A stretch of 64,000 bases of DNA from contig JADJYJ010000018.1 in the NCBI GenBank assembly GCA_016719785.1, forward strand, positions 135,462 to 199,461, written 5' to 3'. Positions 43,179-51,375 of this stretch are shown here, piece by piece (the first letter of the stretch is position 1; every line of letters starts with the position of its first letter). The notes under the pieces are model-generated. The model searched no databases and was not told the DNA's origin. It worked only from the letters and a program-made list of their open reading frames with translations. The position numbers and the translations under genes were made by a program. The stretch comes from Candidatus Amarolinea dominans. GTDB lineage: Bacteria; Chloroflexota; Anaerolineae; SSC4; Amarolineaceae.

Positions 43179-44696
43179 CAATGGCACTAAGATTTCACAC
43201 CTGAGAGCCAAGTCGGCGTCTGGTGTTTTCGAGCGAAAGCGGGTATGCTTCCTGGGCTTGGGTTTTAGGAAAGGAGGCGTCCATGGCTGCTCTCGCTCAA
43301 TCCGCCCGCCGACCGAGTTCGGCGGAACTGTTGCCGGTATTTCAGGAACTCCTGCCGGTTCAAGTGCTCCGTGACCTGGTCCAGGCCACCAAGAAACGGT
43401 TCTATGAGCGCATCTTCACGCCGTTGATTCTGACGTGGTGCATGATTTATCAGCGCCTCAACGCCGACCACAGCCTGGATGCGGTGGTGAGTTACGTCGG
43501 CACGGGCGCCGTCGACCGCCTGGACCAGCGGCACGCCGAGCCGCTGTCGCAACGCTTGCGGTCGGAAAGCACTTCGGCCTACAGCCAAGGCCGGCAACGC
43601 TTGCCCCTGGCGGTGTTAGAAGGTGCGTTAGGCCACACGGCCCACACGGTGCGGCAGGCGTTAGGCGCCAATGGCCTCTGGCTCGGCCATCCGGTGGCCC
43701 TGTTCGATGGGACGACCTTCCTGCTGGAGCCGGAACCCGAATTGGTGGCGCACTATGGCCGCCATAAGAACCAGCATGGCGAGACGTTTTGGGCCATTAT
43801 GCAAACCGTGGTGGCGTTCTGCCCGTTCAGCGGGGCGCTCCTGGGCGTCGTGGACGGCGCACTGTACACCAGTGAACAGGCGCTCGCCGTCAAGTTGCTG
43901 GCACAAGCCGTGACGGGCAGTGTCTACGTCGGCGACCGCAATTTTGGCGTGTTCAGTGTCGCCCAAGCGGCGCGGCACTATGGCGTAGATGTGCTCTTGC
44001 GCTTGACCCGCAGGCGGGCACACGCCTTAGGCAAGCGCAAGTTGCACGCGGGTGAAGATTTGGCTGTGTCCTGGCAACCGACAAAAAATGATCAATTACA
44101 GCCCGAGATGTCCGCGGAGCCGATTGCCGGTCGGCTGATCTATGTGCGGGTGGAGCGGCCGGGTTTTCGCCCGGTAGACCTGTACCTCTTCACCACGCTC
44201 CTGGATGCCAGCCGTTACACCATTGCCCAACTGGTCGAACTGTATGGTCTCCGCTGGCACGTCGAACTGGATATCCGCTATGTTAAAGATACACTGGACA
44301 TGGGCTTGCTGACCGGCCAATCGCCGGATATCGTTCGCAAAGAATTGACCGCCGGTCTCTTGGCCTACAACCTTATCCGAGGCTACATGGCCAAAGCTGC
44401 CCAGGGCGCCGGACTTTCACCGCTGGCCTTGAGCTTCACGCGCTGCTGGCGCCGCATATGCAACTTCTGGCTCACTTGGCAGGCCCCCAAATCGGCCAGG
44501 CAGGTCAAAAAGCTGTTCCAGCGCCTGCTCGATCGCCTGGCCAAGCGCAGCTGCCGCCGCGAAAACGCTTTCGCATCGAGCCGCGCGCCGTACGGCGTCG
44601 TCCAGCCGTCTATCCTGCCCTAAAGGGCTCCCGAACCGATGCTCGCCAAACCCTGCTTGAGCAACTACGGGAACCCACCAAATCTTAGTGCCATTG
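43179..44696 (+). mobile_element. Complete IS4-family insertion sequence (1518 bp)
   Basis: 17-bp perfect terminal inverted repeats CAATGGCACTAAGATTT (43179-43195 and complement 44680-44696) are flanked by the 10-bp direct repeat GGCTTTAGCC (43169-43178 and 44697-44706), matching the 9-12-bp duplications usual for IS4 relatives. It contains one intact transposase gene. The flanking target is one unit of the 90-bp hairpin repeat. Confidence 0.92.
43283..44623 (+). CDS. IS4-family DDE transposase
   Basis: 446-residue transposase. The DDE residues are D142 (ALFDGTTF), D218 (VGDRNFG) and E328; the last lies in a perfect IS4 YREK signature Y-2-R-3-E-6-K (YGLRWHVELDIRYVK). The N-terminal region (FYERIFTPLILTWCMIYQRLN) is typical of the family. 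The ATG at 43283 follows AAAGGAGGCGTCC. The frame is uninterrupted and the element ends are intact, so it could be active. Confidence 0.93.
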   Translation: MAALAQSARRPSSAELLPVFQELLPVQVLRDLVQATKKRFYERIFTPLILTWCMIYQRLNADHSLDAVVSYVGTGAVDRLDQRHAEPLSQRLRSESTSAYSQGRQRLPLAVLEGALGHTAHTVRQALGANGLWLGHPVALFDGTTFLLEPEPELVAHYGRHKNQHGETFWAIMQTVVAFCPFSGALLGVVDGALYTSEQALAVKLLAQAVTGSVYVGDRNFGVFSVAQAARHYGVDVLLRLTRRRAHALGKRKLHAGEDLAVSWQPTKNDQLQPEMSAEPIAGRLIYVRVERPGFRPVDLYLFTTLLDASRYTIAQLVELYGLRWHVELDIRYVKDTLDMGLLTGQSPDIVRKELTAGLLAYNLIRGYMAKAAQGAGLSPLALSFTRCWRRICNFWLTWQAPKSARQVKKLFQRLLDRLAKRSCRRENAFASSRAPYGVVQPSILP

Positions 44697-44939
44697 GGCT
44701 TTAGCCGGTTATTGGGCACTTGAGAATCCTGTGGCAGACCGGCTGAAGCCTCGATTCCGGGTGCATTTGGAATTCCTGACCTATGGAAATACTTATGGAG
44801 ATACGTCTGCGCTGTGGTAAAATAGGCGCCTGCGGTGCGCGACAGCCATTTTCACTATAGACCGCATAGACCGCGATAACAGTTAGCAGTTAGCTATGAT
44901 GAAAGCTATGATGAAAGCTATGATGAAAGGAACTATGCC
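44624..44939. other. Intergenic: IS right end, hairpin remnant, extended -10 promoter and short direct repeats
   Basis: Contains the IS right terminus (44680-44696), the rest of the interrupted 90-bp repeat (to about 44780), a possible extended -10 element TGGTAAAAT (44815-44823), and three direct copies of GCTATGATGAAA (about 44893-44928) just before the hydrolase start. No gene is seen. Confidence 0.55.
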
Positions 44940-46016
44940 ATGTCTGTTTTTCCACTTCTTCCCGGTATCACGATGCAGCGTATCCAGACTGCGCGTCTGG
45001 AAATGAACGTGTTGACCGCCGGTCAGTCCAGCGCTGAGCCGGTTGTCCTGTTGCACGGCAATGTCTCTTCCGCCCGTTTCTGGGAGGAGACCATGCAAGT
45101 TCTGGCCGGCCAGGGCGCCTACGTCATCGCCCCCGATCAACGCGGCTATGGCGACACCCAAGCTCTCCCCATTGACGCCACCCGCGGCCTGCGCGATTGG
45201 TCAGACGATCTGCAGAGTCTGATCGAAGCAGTCGGTATTGGCCCCTTCCATCTGATCGGGTGGTCGGCCGGCGGCGGCATTGCCATGCAGTACGCGGTGG
45301 ACCATGCGGCCCAGGTGCGCTCGCTCACCCTGGTGTCCGCCATGTCGCCTTTTGGCTTCGGTGGCACCAAGGGCGCCAACGGTGAACCGGACTACGCCGA
45401 TTTTGCCGGCTCCGGCGGCGGCACGGCCAATCCGGACTTTGCCCAGCGCCTGCTCAACGGCGACCGCGGCAGTGATAGCCCCAACAGCCCGCGCAACGTG
45501 ATGAATACCTTCTACTTCAAGCCGCCATTTCACCCCGCGCCCGCTCGTGAAGAGGCTTTTGTGGACGCCATGCTCACCACCAAGGTGGGCGATGACTTCT
45601 ATCCCGGCGACATGCGACCGTCCGCCAATTGGCCTGGCGTGGGTCCGGGCGCCGGCGGTATCAACAACGCCTTCTCGCCCGCCTACTGTAACTTGAGAGA
45701 CTTCGCCGCGATTGACCCCCAGCCGGCCGTGCTCTGGATTCGCGGCGCGGACGATCAAATCGTTTCGGATACCTCCTTCTTCGATTTTGGCTTTCTCGGA
45801 CAGCTCGGCTTTGTCCCCGGCTGGCCTGGTGCCGATGTCTACCCTACGCAGCCCATGGTCAGCCAGCTCCGCCACGTCCTGGACGCCTATCAGGCCAACG
45901 GCGGCGCCTACACCGAAGTCGTCTTCGCCGACTGCGGCCATTCACCGCAGATCGAAAAACCGGGAGAATTCAAGGACGCCCTGCTGCCGTTTATTCAAAT
46001 CGGGCAAACCGGGTAA
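44940..46016 (+). CDS. Alpha/beta hydrolase
   Basis: 358-residue alpha/beta-hydrolase-fold protein. It has the oxyanion loop LLHGNVSSARFW, nucleophile Ser in HLIGWSAGGGIAMQYA, the acid Asp in IRGADDQIVSD, and the His in FADCGHSPQIEKP. The insertion between the nucleophile and the acid (about 130 residues; YYCNLRDF region, Gly/Asn-rich lid) is longer than in simple esterases. A C-C hydrolase, lipase or haloperoxidase-like activity is possible; the substrate is unknown. The start ATG follows AAAGGAACTATGCC. It is followed 29 bp later by the glycosyltransferase. Confidence 0.85.
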   Translation: MSVFPLLPGITMQRIQTARLEMNVLTAGQSSAEPVVLLHGNVSSARFWEETMQVLAGQGAYVIAPDQRGYGDTQALPIDATRGLRDWSDDLQSLIEAVGIGPFHLIGWSAGGGIAMQYAVDHAAQVRSLTLVSAMSPFGFGGTKGANGEPDYADFAGSGGGTANPDFAQRLLNGDRGSDSPNSPRNVMNTFYFKPPFHPAPAREEAFVDAMLTTKVGDDFYPGDMRPSANWPGVGPGAGGINNAFSPAYCNLRDFAAIDPQPAVLWIRGADDQIVSDTSFFDFGFLGQLGFVPGWPGADVYPTQPMVSQLRHVLDAYQANGGAYTEVVFADCGHSPQIEKPGEFKDALLPFIQIGQTG

Positions 46017-46045
46017 GCGTCATCGCACTTGTTGAGAATTCTTAG

Positions 46046-47659
46046 ATGAACACGATCAGGCAAGCGCAACGAGCGGGAGCGCTGTGGGCGGTGTTGATTG
46101 TGGCGTTCGGGCTGCGCGTCTACGGTTTCTGGTTCGGCCTGCCCTACGTGCTGACCGGCGATGGTGAGAACGCCTTCATCGTCCCGGCGGTGCGGATGGT
46201 GGTGGGTGGCGATCTCAATCCGCACTGGTTTGGGCATCCCGGCTCCACCGTCATCTACCCGTTGGCGCTGCTCTACGGCCTGATCTACGTCGCTGGGCAC
46301 GCGGCCGGCCAGTTCGACCAGCCGGCCGCGCTGCAGGCTCTGCTGACCAGCGACCCCACCCTGTTCTACGCGACGGCACGCCTGCTCAGCATCGCCTGGG
46401 CCGTGGCCACGGTGGCGCTCGTCTGGCTGCTGGGCAAGCGGCTGGGCGGGCATCGCCTGGGTCTGCTGGCGGCGCTATGCCTCGCGGTCAACCCCATGCA
46501 CCGCGAGTGGACCACCTGGGCGCGCAGTGATGCGCCAGCCGCTTTCTTCGTCACGCTCGGCATCTACGCCGCCATCCGTTTTGCCGACCATCCCTCACGC
46601 CGTTGGGCGCTGATCGCCGGCGCGGCGACGGGCCTGGCCGCGTCCACCAAAATCACCACGGGCGTGGTTTTCGTCGCCTGGCTCGTCGCCTGGCTCACGC
46701 AGCGCGGACGCGGCCGCAAGCTCGACTTTGGCGCGTTCGCCCTGGCTGCGTTGGCGGCGGCGGTCGCCTTTGCGCTGACCTCGCCCTACGTCCTTCTCGA
46801 CTGGCCGCACGCCATCCCCAATCTGCTCTTCGAGAACCGCGGCGGCCACGCGGGCGCGGAGCGGCTGCCCGGCTTGCAGAACTGGGGGCGGTATGTGGCG
46901 GTCGCTTTGCCCGGCGCAGTCGGCTGGCCGGCCATCCTCCTCGCGATCGTGGGCCTGGTCACGCCGCGCCGGTCGTCCAGCGCAGGGCGAGGCGCGAGCC
47001 TGATTCTGCTCGCCTTCCCGTTGCTCTACTGGCTGGGCATCGGCGCGTCGAACCTGCGCTGGGATCACTGGCTGGTGCCGGCGCTGCCGGTCGTGGCGCT
47101 GTGGAGCGCGCAGGGCGTGCAGGCGGTGACCCGCGCGCTGGCGCGGGCGGCGGCAGGTCGCAGCAACGAGCACGAAATTCATCTGCGTCCATCAGGCTCT
47201 GGAAGTAAGAAGCGCATGGCGCTGAGCCTTAGCCTGGCCGCGCTACTTCTGCTGACATTGGGCCAACCGCTCTTCACATCGCTGCGCCGCGCCTACCAAA
47301 GCGCGCAGCCCGATACGCAGATTCTCGCCATTCGCTGGTTCGCAGAGCACGTGCCCGCGCAGACCGTCGTGGGCAGTGAGTGGTATACCGGGCTTTTCTG
47401 GAGCGCAACGATCAAACTGGAGGAGGTGCCCACGCTCGGCAGGTCAACGCCAGAGTACTTCCGCGAGCGCGGCGCCCGCTTCGTCGTTGGCAGCAGCGAT
47501 ATCTACGACCGCTTCTACGCCGAACCGGCCCGCTACGCCGACGTCATCGCGGCCTACGAACGCTTTTGGCGCGAACTGCCCCTGGTCATCGAGTTGAAGC
47601 CCGACCCCTGGCGCCGCCCCGGCCCCACCATCCGCATCCTGCGCGTAACAAGACGGTAG
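46046..47659 (+). CDS. GT39-like membrane glycosyltransferase
   Basis: 537-residue integral membrane protein of the ArnT/PMT type (GT-C fold), using a polyprenyl-phosphate sugar donor. The first loop has GDGENAFIVPAVRMVVGGDLNPHWFGHPG, with the acidic residues expected for the catalytic site. About ten hydrophobic helices follow (ARSDAPAAFFVTLGIYAAIRFAD; GLAASTKITTGVVFVAWL), then a soluble C-terminal part (AEHVPAQTVVGSEWYTGLFW). Such enzymes glycosylate lipids or surface proteins; the acceptor is not known. The start at 46046 lies 29 bp after the hydrolase stop. Confidence 0.8.
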   Translation: MNTIRQAQRAGALWAVLIVAFGLRVYGFWFGLPYVLTGDGENAFIVPAVRMVVGGDLNPHWFGHPGSTVIYPLALLYGLIYVAGHAAGQFDQPAALQALLTSDPTLFYATARLLSIAWAVATVALVWLLGKRLGGHRLGLLAALCLAVNPMHREWTTWARSDAPAAFFVTLGIYAAIRFADHPSRRWALIAGAATGLAASTKITTGVVFVAWLVAWLTQRGRGRKLDFGAFALAALAAAVAFALTSPYVLLDWPHAIPNLLFENRGGHAGAERLPGLQNWGRYVAVALPGAVGWPAILLAIVGLVTPRRSSSAGRGASLILLAFPLLYWLGIGASNLRWDHWLVPALPVVALWSAQGVQAVTRALARAAAGRSNEHEIHLRPSGSGSKKRMALSLSLAALLLLTLGQPLFTSLRRAYQSAQPDTQILAIRWFAEHVPAQTVVGSEWYTGLFWSATIKLEEVPTLGRSTPEYFRERGARFVVGSSDIYDRFYAEPARYADVIAAYERFWRELPLVIELKPDPWRRPGPTIRILRVTRR

Positions 47660-48108
47660 TTGCCGCATGGAATGGTTCTATTGACCATGAATACCTGGCG
47701 TACGCGACGCCTGATCACCCTGAGTACAGGCGATACTCCACACGCGATTTCCTGGCCGTGACACCGGAGGCCATTGCATGAAGACAAGCATCGTAGGAGT
47801 AGGGAGATTGTACCTTAACTCCGACCATTTTTCTGTCTAGTTTTTCCCATCCATTATAGTGGTGGCTCGAGGGGGTCGGCGGTCGGGAGGGGCGGTTGGG
47901 GGGCGCGGGGCGGGCTCTTCAATCGGCGGGGGTCAGGGCGTCCCTACGGGACGGTGGGTGTGGGGGGGCGGCGTTAAGGTCAGGGCGTCCTTACGGGACG
48001 GTGAGCATAACCCGGCAAACGTCAAAGGCGCAAGAGACGCAAGCGTCATCTCGAAAATCGTTTGCGTCGTTTGCGCCGCTTGCGTTGAGCCGAATTCATT
48101 CGGCGTGC
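47660..48108. other. Intergenic region with GTCCCTACGGGAC repeats and a solo palindrome
   Basis: No gene supported. About 47930-48005 carries two copies of GTCAGGGCGTCC(C/T)TACGGGACGGTG with a GTGTGGGGGGG link, the same modules (inverted) as the minisatellite near 42.5 kb. GCCGAATTCATTCGGC at 48089-48104 is a palindrome related to the array at 62.1-63.0 kb. Confidence 0.6.
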
Positions 48109-50949
48109 TCAGCGCGGCGCCCGGTCGGCGGGCGGAGCGAGCCAGCGGGCGGCCTGTTCCGGCAGGATGGAGAGCGGGCCTTTGAACAGGGTGCAGGTGG
48201 GCAGCGATTCGATGAACTGCTGCCCGTACTGTTTGCTGAGCACGCGGCGGTCGAGGATGACGCAGACGCCGCGGTCGCTCCGGGTGCGAATCAGGCGGCC
48301 AAAGCCCTGGCTGAAGCGCAGGATGGCATCGGGCACGGCGTAATGGAGAAACGGCTCTTCGACGGCTTCGCTGCGCGCGGCAAAGATGGGATCGTTGGGC
48401 ACGGCAAAGGGCAGCCGCACGATGACCAGGCAGCTCAGCGCTTCGCCGGGGATGTCCACCCCTTCCCAGAAGCTGCGCGTGCCCAGCAGCACCGAGCGTT
48501 CGGTGTTTTTGAAGTTTTCCATCAACTGACGCCGCGAGGCGCCGCCGCCTTGCTCGAACACCACGATGTCATTCAGGGCCAGGAGCGGGGTAATGGCGTC
48601 GCGCGTGCGCTTGAGTTGATTGTACGCGGTGAACAGCACCAGCATGCGCCCCTTGGTCGCCCGGCCGATGTCCACAATGGCCCGCTCCACGGCCGTCTGA
48701 TAGCCCTGGGCATTGGGGTCAGGGATGTCGGTGGGCAAGCAGAGCAGGGTGGAGGCCGCATAGTCGAAAGGCGAGCCAACCGCCAGCGTCGGCACATCCC
48801 AGGCGTGCAGGCGCTCCGCCAGAAAATCAAATGAGCCGGCCGTGCGCAGGGTGGCTGAGGTCATGATGACCGCCTGCTTGTCACGCAGCAGGTGTTGCGC
48901 CACCAGCCCGCCCACCTGGAGCGGCGCCGCGCGCAGGGAAAGACGGAAGAGCGGATCGGCATCGGTGCGTTCGTTTTCCGCGGCCAGTTCCAGCCAGTAG
49001 ATGCCGTTCTGGTCGGGGTGCGAAACGAGCGCGGAGACCTGCTCATCCAGATTGCGCAGATGCTGCGCCGCGCCGGCCAATTCGGTGGCTGATGTCTCGA
49101 AAGCGGCGGGGTCGTCCTGGGCCAGGATGACAAGCGCCTGGCGCAGATGTTCGATCTGTTCGCACAGTTGGCGCCAGGCGACGGCCAGGTGGTCCCACTG
49201 GATTTCGACGCGATCCCACAGCGGTTGGACGCGGGCGCTGGGTGTCAGGCGCACGCGCTGGTCATAGGCGGTGCTGCCCTGCGTCTGTTCGGCGACAAAG
49301 GCCAGCAGGGTGCGCAAGAAATCGGGCAGGCGCTCACGGCTGGTGGTCACTGCATCTTGACTGCGCTGCAGCCACAGCCAGAGTTGGCTACGTGTGCCAA
49401 AGGCCACCCCGGCCACCTGCTGGCGCACGGTGCTGAGCAAGCCGCCCCCGCGGCCACCGCCGGCCGGATAAAGCTCATTCAAGAAGGCTAGGAACGACGC
49501 GGCCGTGACCTGGAAACCCATCTGCTGCGTGATGGCATTCTCCAGGTGATGCGCCTCATCCACGATCAGGTGGGCATAGGCTGGCAGCAGCCGGTTTTCC
49601 ACGGCGATGTCGGCCAGGAGCAGGGCGTGGTTGACCACGATGAGATGTGCGCTCTCGGCCTGGTTGCGCGCCTGCTGGAAGAAGCAGGGGCCGCCGGGCA
49701 GCGCCTGGCATTGGGCCGTGCTGCATGAATCGCGTTCCGCGCAGACGCGCGACCAGACGGGCTGCTCCGTCGCCTTGGTAAACATCATCTCGTCACGATC
49801 GCCGGTCTGGGTGTGCTGCAGCCAGATGAGCACCTTGACCAGCAGGTGTACCTCGTCCTCGCTGAGGTCGCTGCGGCTGCGCAGGTAGTTGAAGCGCCGC
49901 GGGCACAGATAGTTGGTGCGCCCTTTGACCAGGGCCACGCGCGCGGGTGTCGCCAACAGGGGTTGCAGCGCGGGGATGTCTTTGCCCACAAGCTGATCCT
50001 GCAGGTTGATGGTGTTGGTGGAAACGACCACGCGGGTGTCGTTTTGGATGGCGTACTGAGCCGCGGGCAGGAGGTAGGCCAACGACTTCCCGGTGCCGGT
50101 GCCCGCCTCTACCAGTAGATGGTGCGCGTTATTGAACGCGTCAGCCACGCCGCGCAGCATGTCAACCTGCTGCGGGCGATGCTCATAGCCGGGAAAGATG
50201 GCGGCGAGCCGGCCGCCTGGCGCCAGGAGATCTGCCAACGCGTCAACGTCCAGCGCCACGGGTACGCGGCGGGGGTGGAGCGCCGCGTCGTAACTCGCGT
50301 CGGTCCAGCGCGCGCGGCCGGGAACGACCTGGGGGGTGGCGCGACGCGGGTCGGTGGAGGCGGCAAGGGCTGCCATTTCGTGAAAGATGGGGCGCAAGGC
50401 CCACTGGCTGTGAGCGGTCAGGCGGCGAATCTCGGCCAGCACAGCGGGCGCCAGGCGGCTGCCGACCTCGATCAACGCCAGGAAAAGATGCAGGCTGGCG
50501 CGGGCGTCGTCCAACGCGCGGTGCGCGTCGGCCAGGGTGATGTTGAAACGCGCAGCCAGCGTGGTCAGGTTGTAGCGTTCCTGGCGCGGCAGCAGCACCG
50601 TGGCCAGGTCGAACGTGTCAATGGCCAGGTTCTGGCGGAAGAGATCGAATTGGGCGAGAAAGCCGAGGTCGAAGCCGATGTTGTGGCCGACGATGGGCAG
50701 ATTGCCCACAAAGCGCAGGAGCGGCGGGCCAACCAGGGCCAGGGGCGGCGCCTGGGCCACATCCGCACTGCTGATGCCGGTCAGTTGGGTGATGCCCAGG
50801 GGAATCGGCCGTCCCGGATTGACCAGGGTTGACCATTCGTCGGTGATGCGACCGTCTTCCAGCTTGACACAGCCGATCTCGATGATGGCATCGCGTTCAG
50901 CGTTCAGGCCGGTCGTCTCCAGGTCGAGCGCGACGCAGGTAAGAGGCAT
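48109..50949 (-). CDS. DinG-family helicase with N-terminal DnaQ-like exonuclease domain
   Basis: 946-residue superfamily 2, XPD/DinG-type protein. Residues 1-165 are a DEDDh exonuclease: ExoI DLETTGL, ExoII GHNIGFDLGFL, ExoIII HRALDDA. The helicase has Walker A EAGTGTGKS (Lys288), DEAH at 464-467 (LIVDEAHHLE), four cysteines for a [4Fe-4S] cluster between them (SRVCAERDSCSTAQC...GGPC), and motif VI QGFGRLIRTRSDRGV. The architecture matches Bacillus DinG-type exonuclease/helicases. It would act in DNA repair or removal of unusual DNA/RNA structures. The Cys set is complete, so the helicase part should be active. Confidence 0.92.
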   Translation of the reverse strand: MPLTCVALDLETTGLNAERDAIIEIGCVKLEDGRITDEWSTLVNPGRPIPLGITQLTGISSADVAQAPPLALVGPPLLRFVGNLPIVGHNIGFDLGFLAQFDLFRQNLAIDTFDLATVLLPRQERYNLTTLAARFNITLADAHRALDDARASLHLFLALIEVGSRLAPAVLAEIRRLTAHSQWALRPIFHEMAALAASTDPRRATPQVVPGRARWTDASYDAALHPRRVPVALDVDALADLLAPGGRLAAIFPGYEHRPQQVDMLRGVADAFNNAHHLLVEAGTGTGKSLAYLLPAAQYAIQNDTRVVVSTNTINLQDQLVGKDIPALQPLLATPARVALVKGRTNYLCPRRFNYLRSRSDLSEDEVHLLVKVLIWLQHTQTGDRDEMMFTKATEQPVWSRVCAERDSCSTAQCQALPGGPCFFQQARNQAESAHLIVVNHALLLADIAVENRLLPAYAHLIVDEAHHLENAITQQMGFQVTAASFLAFLNELYPAGGGRGGGLLSTVRQQVAGVAFGTRSQLWLWLQRSQDAVTTSRERLPDFLRTLLAFVAEQTQGSTAYDQRVRLTPSARVQPLWDRVEIQWDHLAVAWRQLCEQIEHLRQALVILAQDDPAAFETSATELAGAAQHLRNLDEQVSALVSHPDQNGIYWLELAAENERTDADPLFRLSLRAAPLQVGGLVAQHLLRDKQAVIMTSATLRTAGSFDFLAERLHAWDVPTLAVGSPFDYAASTLLCLPTDIPDPNAQGYQTAVERAIVDIGRATKGRMLVLFTAYNQLKRTRDAITPLLALNDIVVFEQGGGASRRQLMENFKNTERSVLLGTRSFWEGVDIPGEALSCLVIVRLPFAVPNDPIFAARSEAVEEPFLHYAVPDAILRFSQGFGRLIRTRSDRGVCVILDRRVLSKQYGQQFIESLPTCTLFKGPLSILPEQAARWLAPPADRAPR

Positions 50950-51100
50950 GATAGCTCATTTCCAGGTTACAGATGATTGTGATGGATAGTCGGTAACAAC
51001 AGTTGCCATATCCTAGCGCACATTGCCCAGGGTGCAAAATTTGACCGGCATCCTCGCCAGGTGACGGCGCCGGGCGCGCTGTGCCTGCGTGCCCGCACTT

Positions 51101-51128
51101 TTGACATCTCGTCATGTTACGCTATACT
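51101..51128 (+). promoter_or_regulatory. Promoter of the pyrG leader
   Basis: TTGACA at 51101-51106 and TATACT at 51123-51128 with a 16-bp spacer, about 250 bp ahead of pyrG. Confidence 0.7.
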
Positions 51129-51133
51129 TGCAG

Positions 51134-51276
51134 GCATGAGCGGCAGGCGAGGCGGTTGTTGCCCAAAACCAGCGCAGGACCTAGCAAGTGAAATCAGCGG
51201 TGCAGATTCGCAGCGGCCCGCTTTTTCAGCGCCGCCCAGGGACACGGAGACTTTATACTCCGTGTCTTTTTTGTTT
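51134..51276 (+). ncRNA. Putative short leader RNA or attenuator ahead of pyrG
   Basis: A strong promoter at 51101-51128 and an intrinsic terminator at 51241-51272 bound a transcript of about 140 nt with GC-rich complementary segments and no convincing coding frame. pyrG starts 104 bp after the terminator without another obvious promoter. It could be a pyrG attenuator or an independent small RNA. I do not recognise it as 6S, SRP RNA, tmRNA or a known riboswitch. Confidence 0.5.
51241..51272 (+). terminator. Intrinsic terminator upstream of pyrG
   Basis: GACACGGAG (51241-51249) and CTCCGTGTC (51258-51266) form a 9-bp stem with an 8-nt loop, followed by TTTTTT. Confidence 0.85.
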
Positions 51277-51375
51277 AGTCCAACGTCACGTTGGCCGCGG
51301 CAACCGCGGCGGCCGGCGTGATTCACGCAAGCACCGGCTGAGTCGGGGAGTGAATCGGGGAGCAAGAGAGCCTTC

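Noticed and set aside
47680..47781. Possible short coding relic after the GT39 gene (HEYLAYATPDHPEYRRYSTRDF)
   Set aside because: The peptide looks protein-like but has no start, no ribosome site and no family I can name; not enough to annotate.
51134..51276. SRP RNA, 6S RNA or tRNA in the pyrG leader
   Set aside because: The SRP GGAAG tetraloop region, the 6S central bubble and tRNA arms could not be matched.
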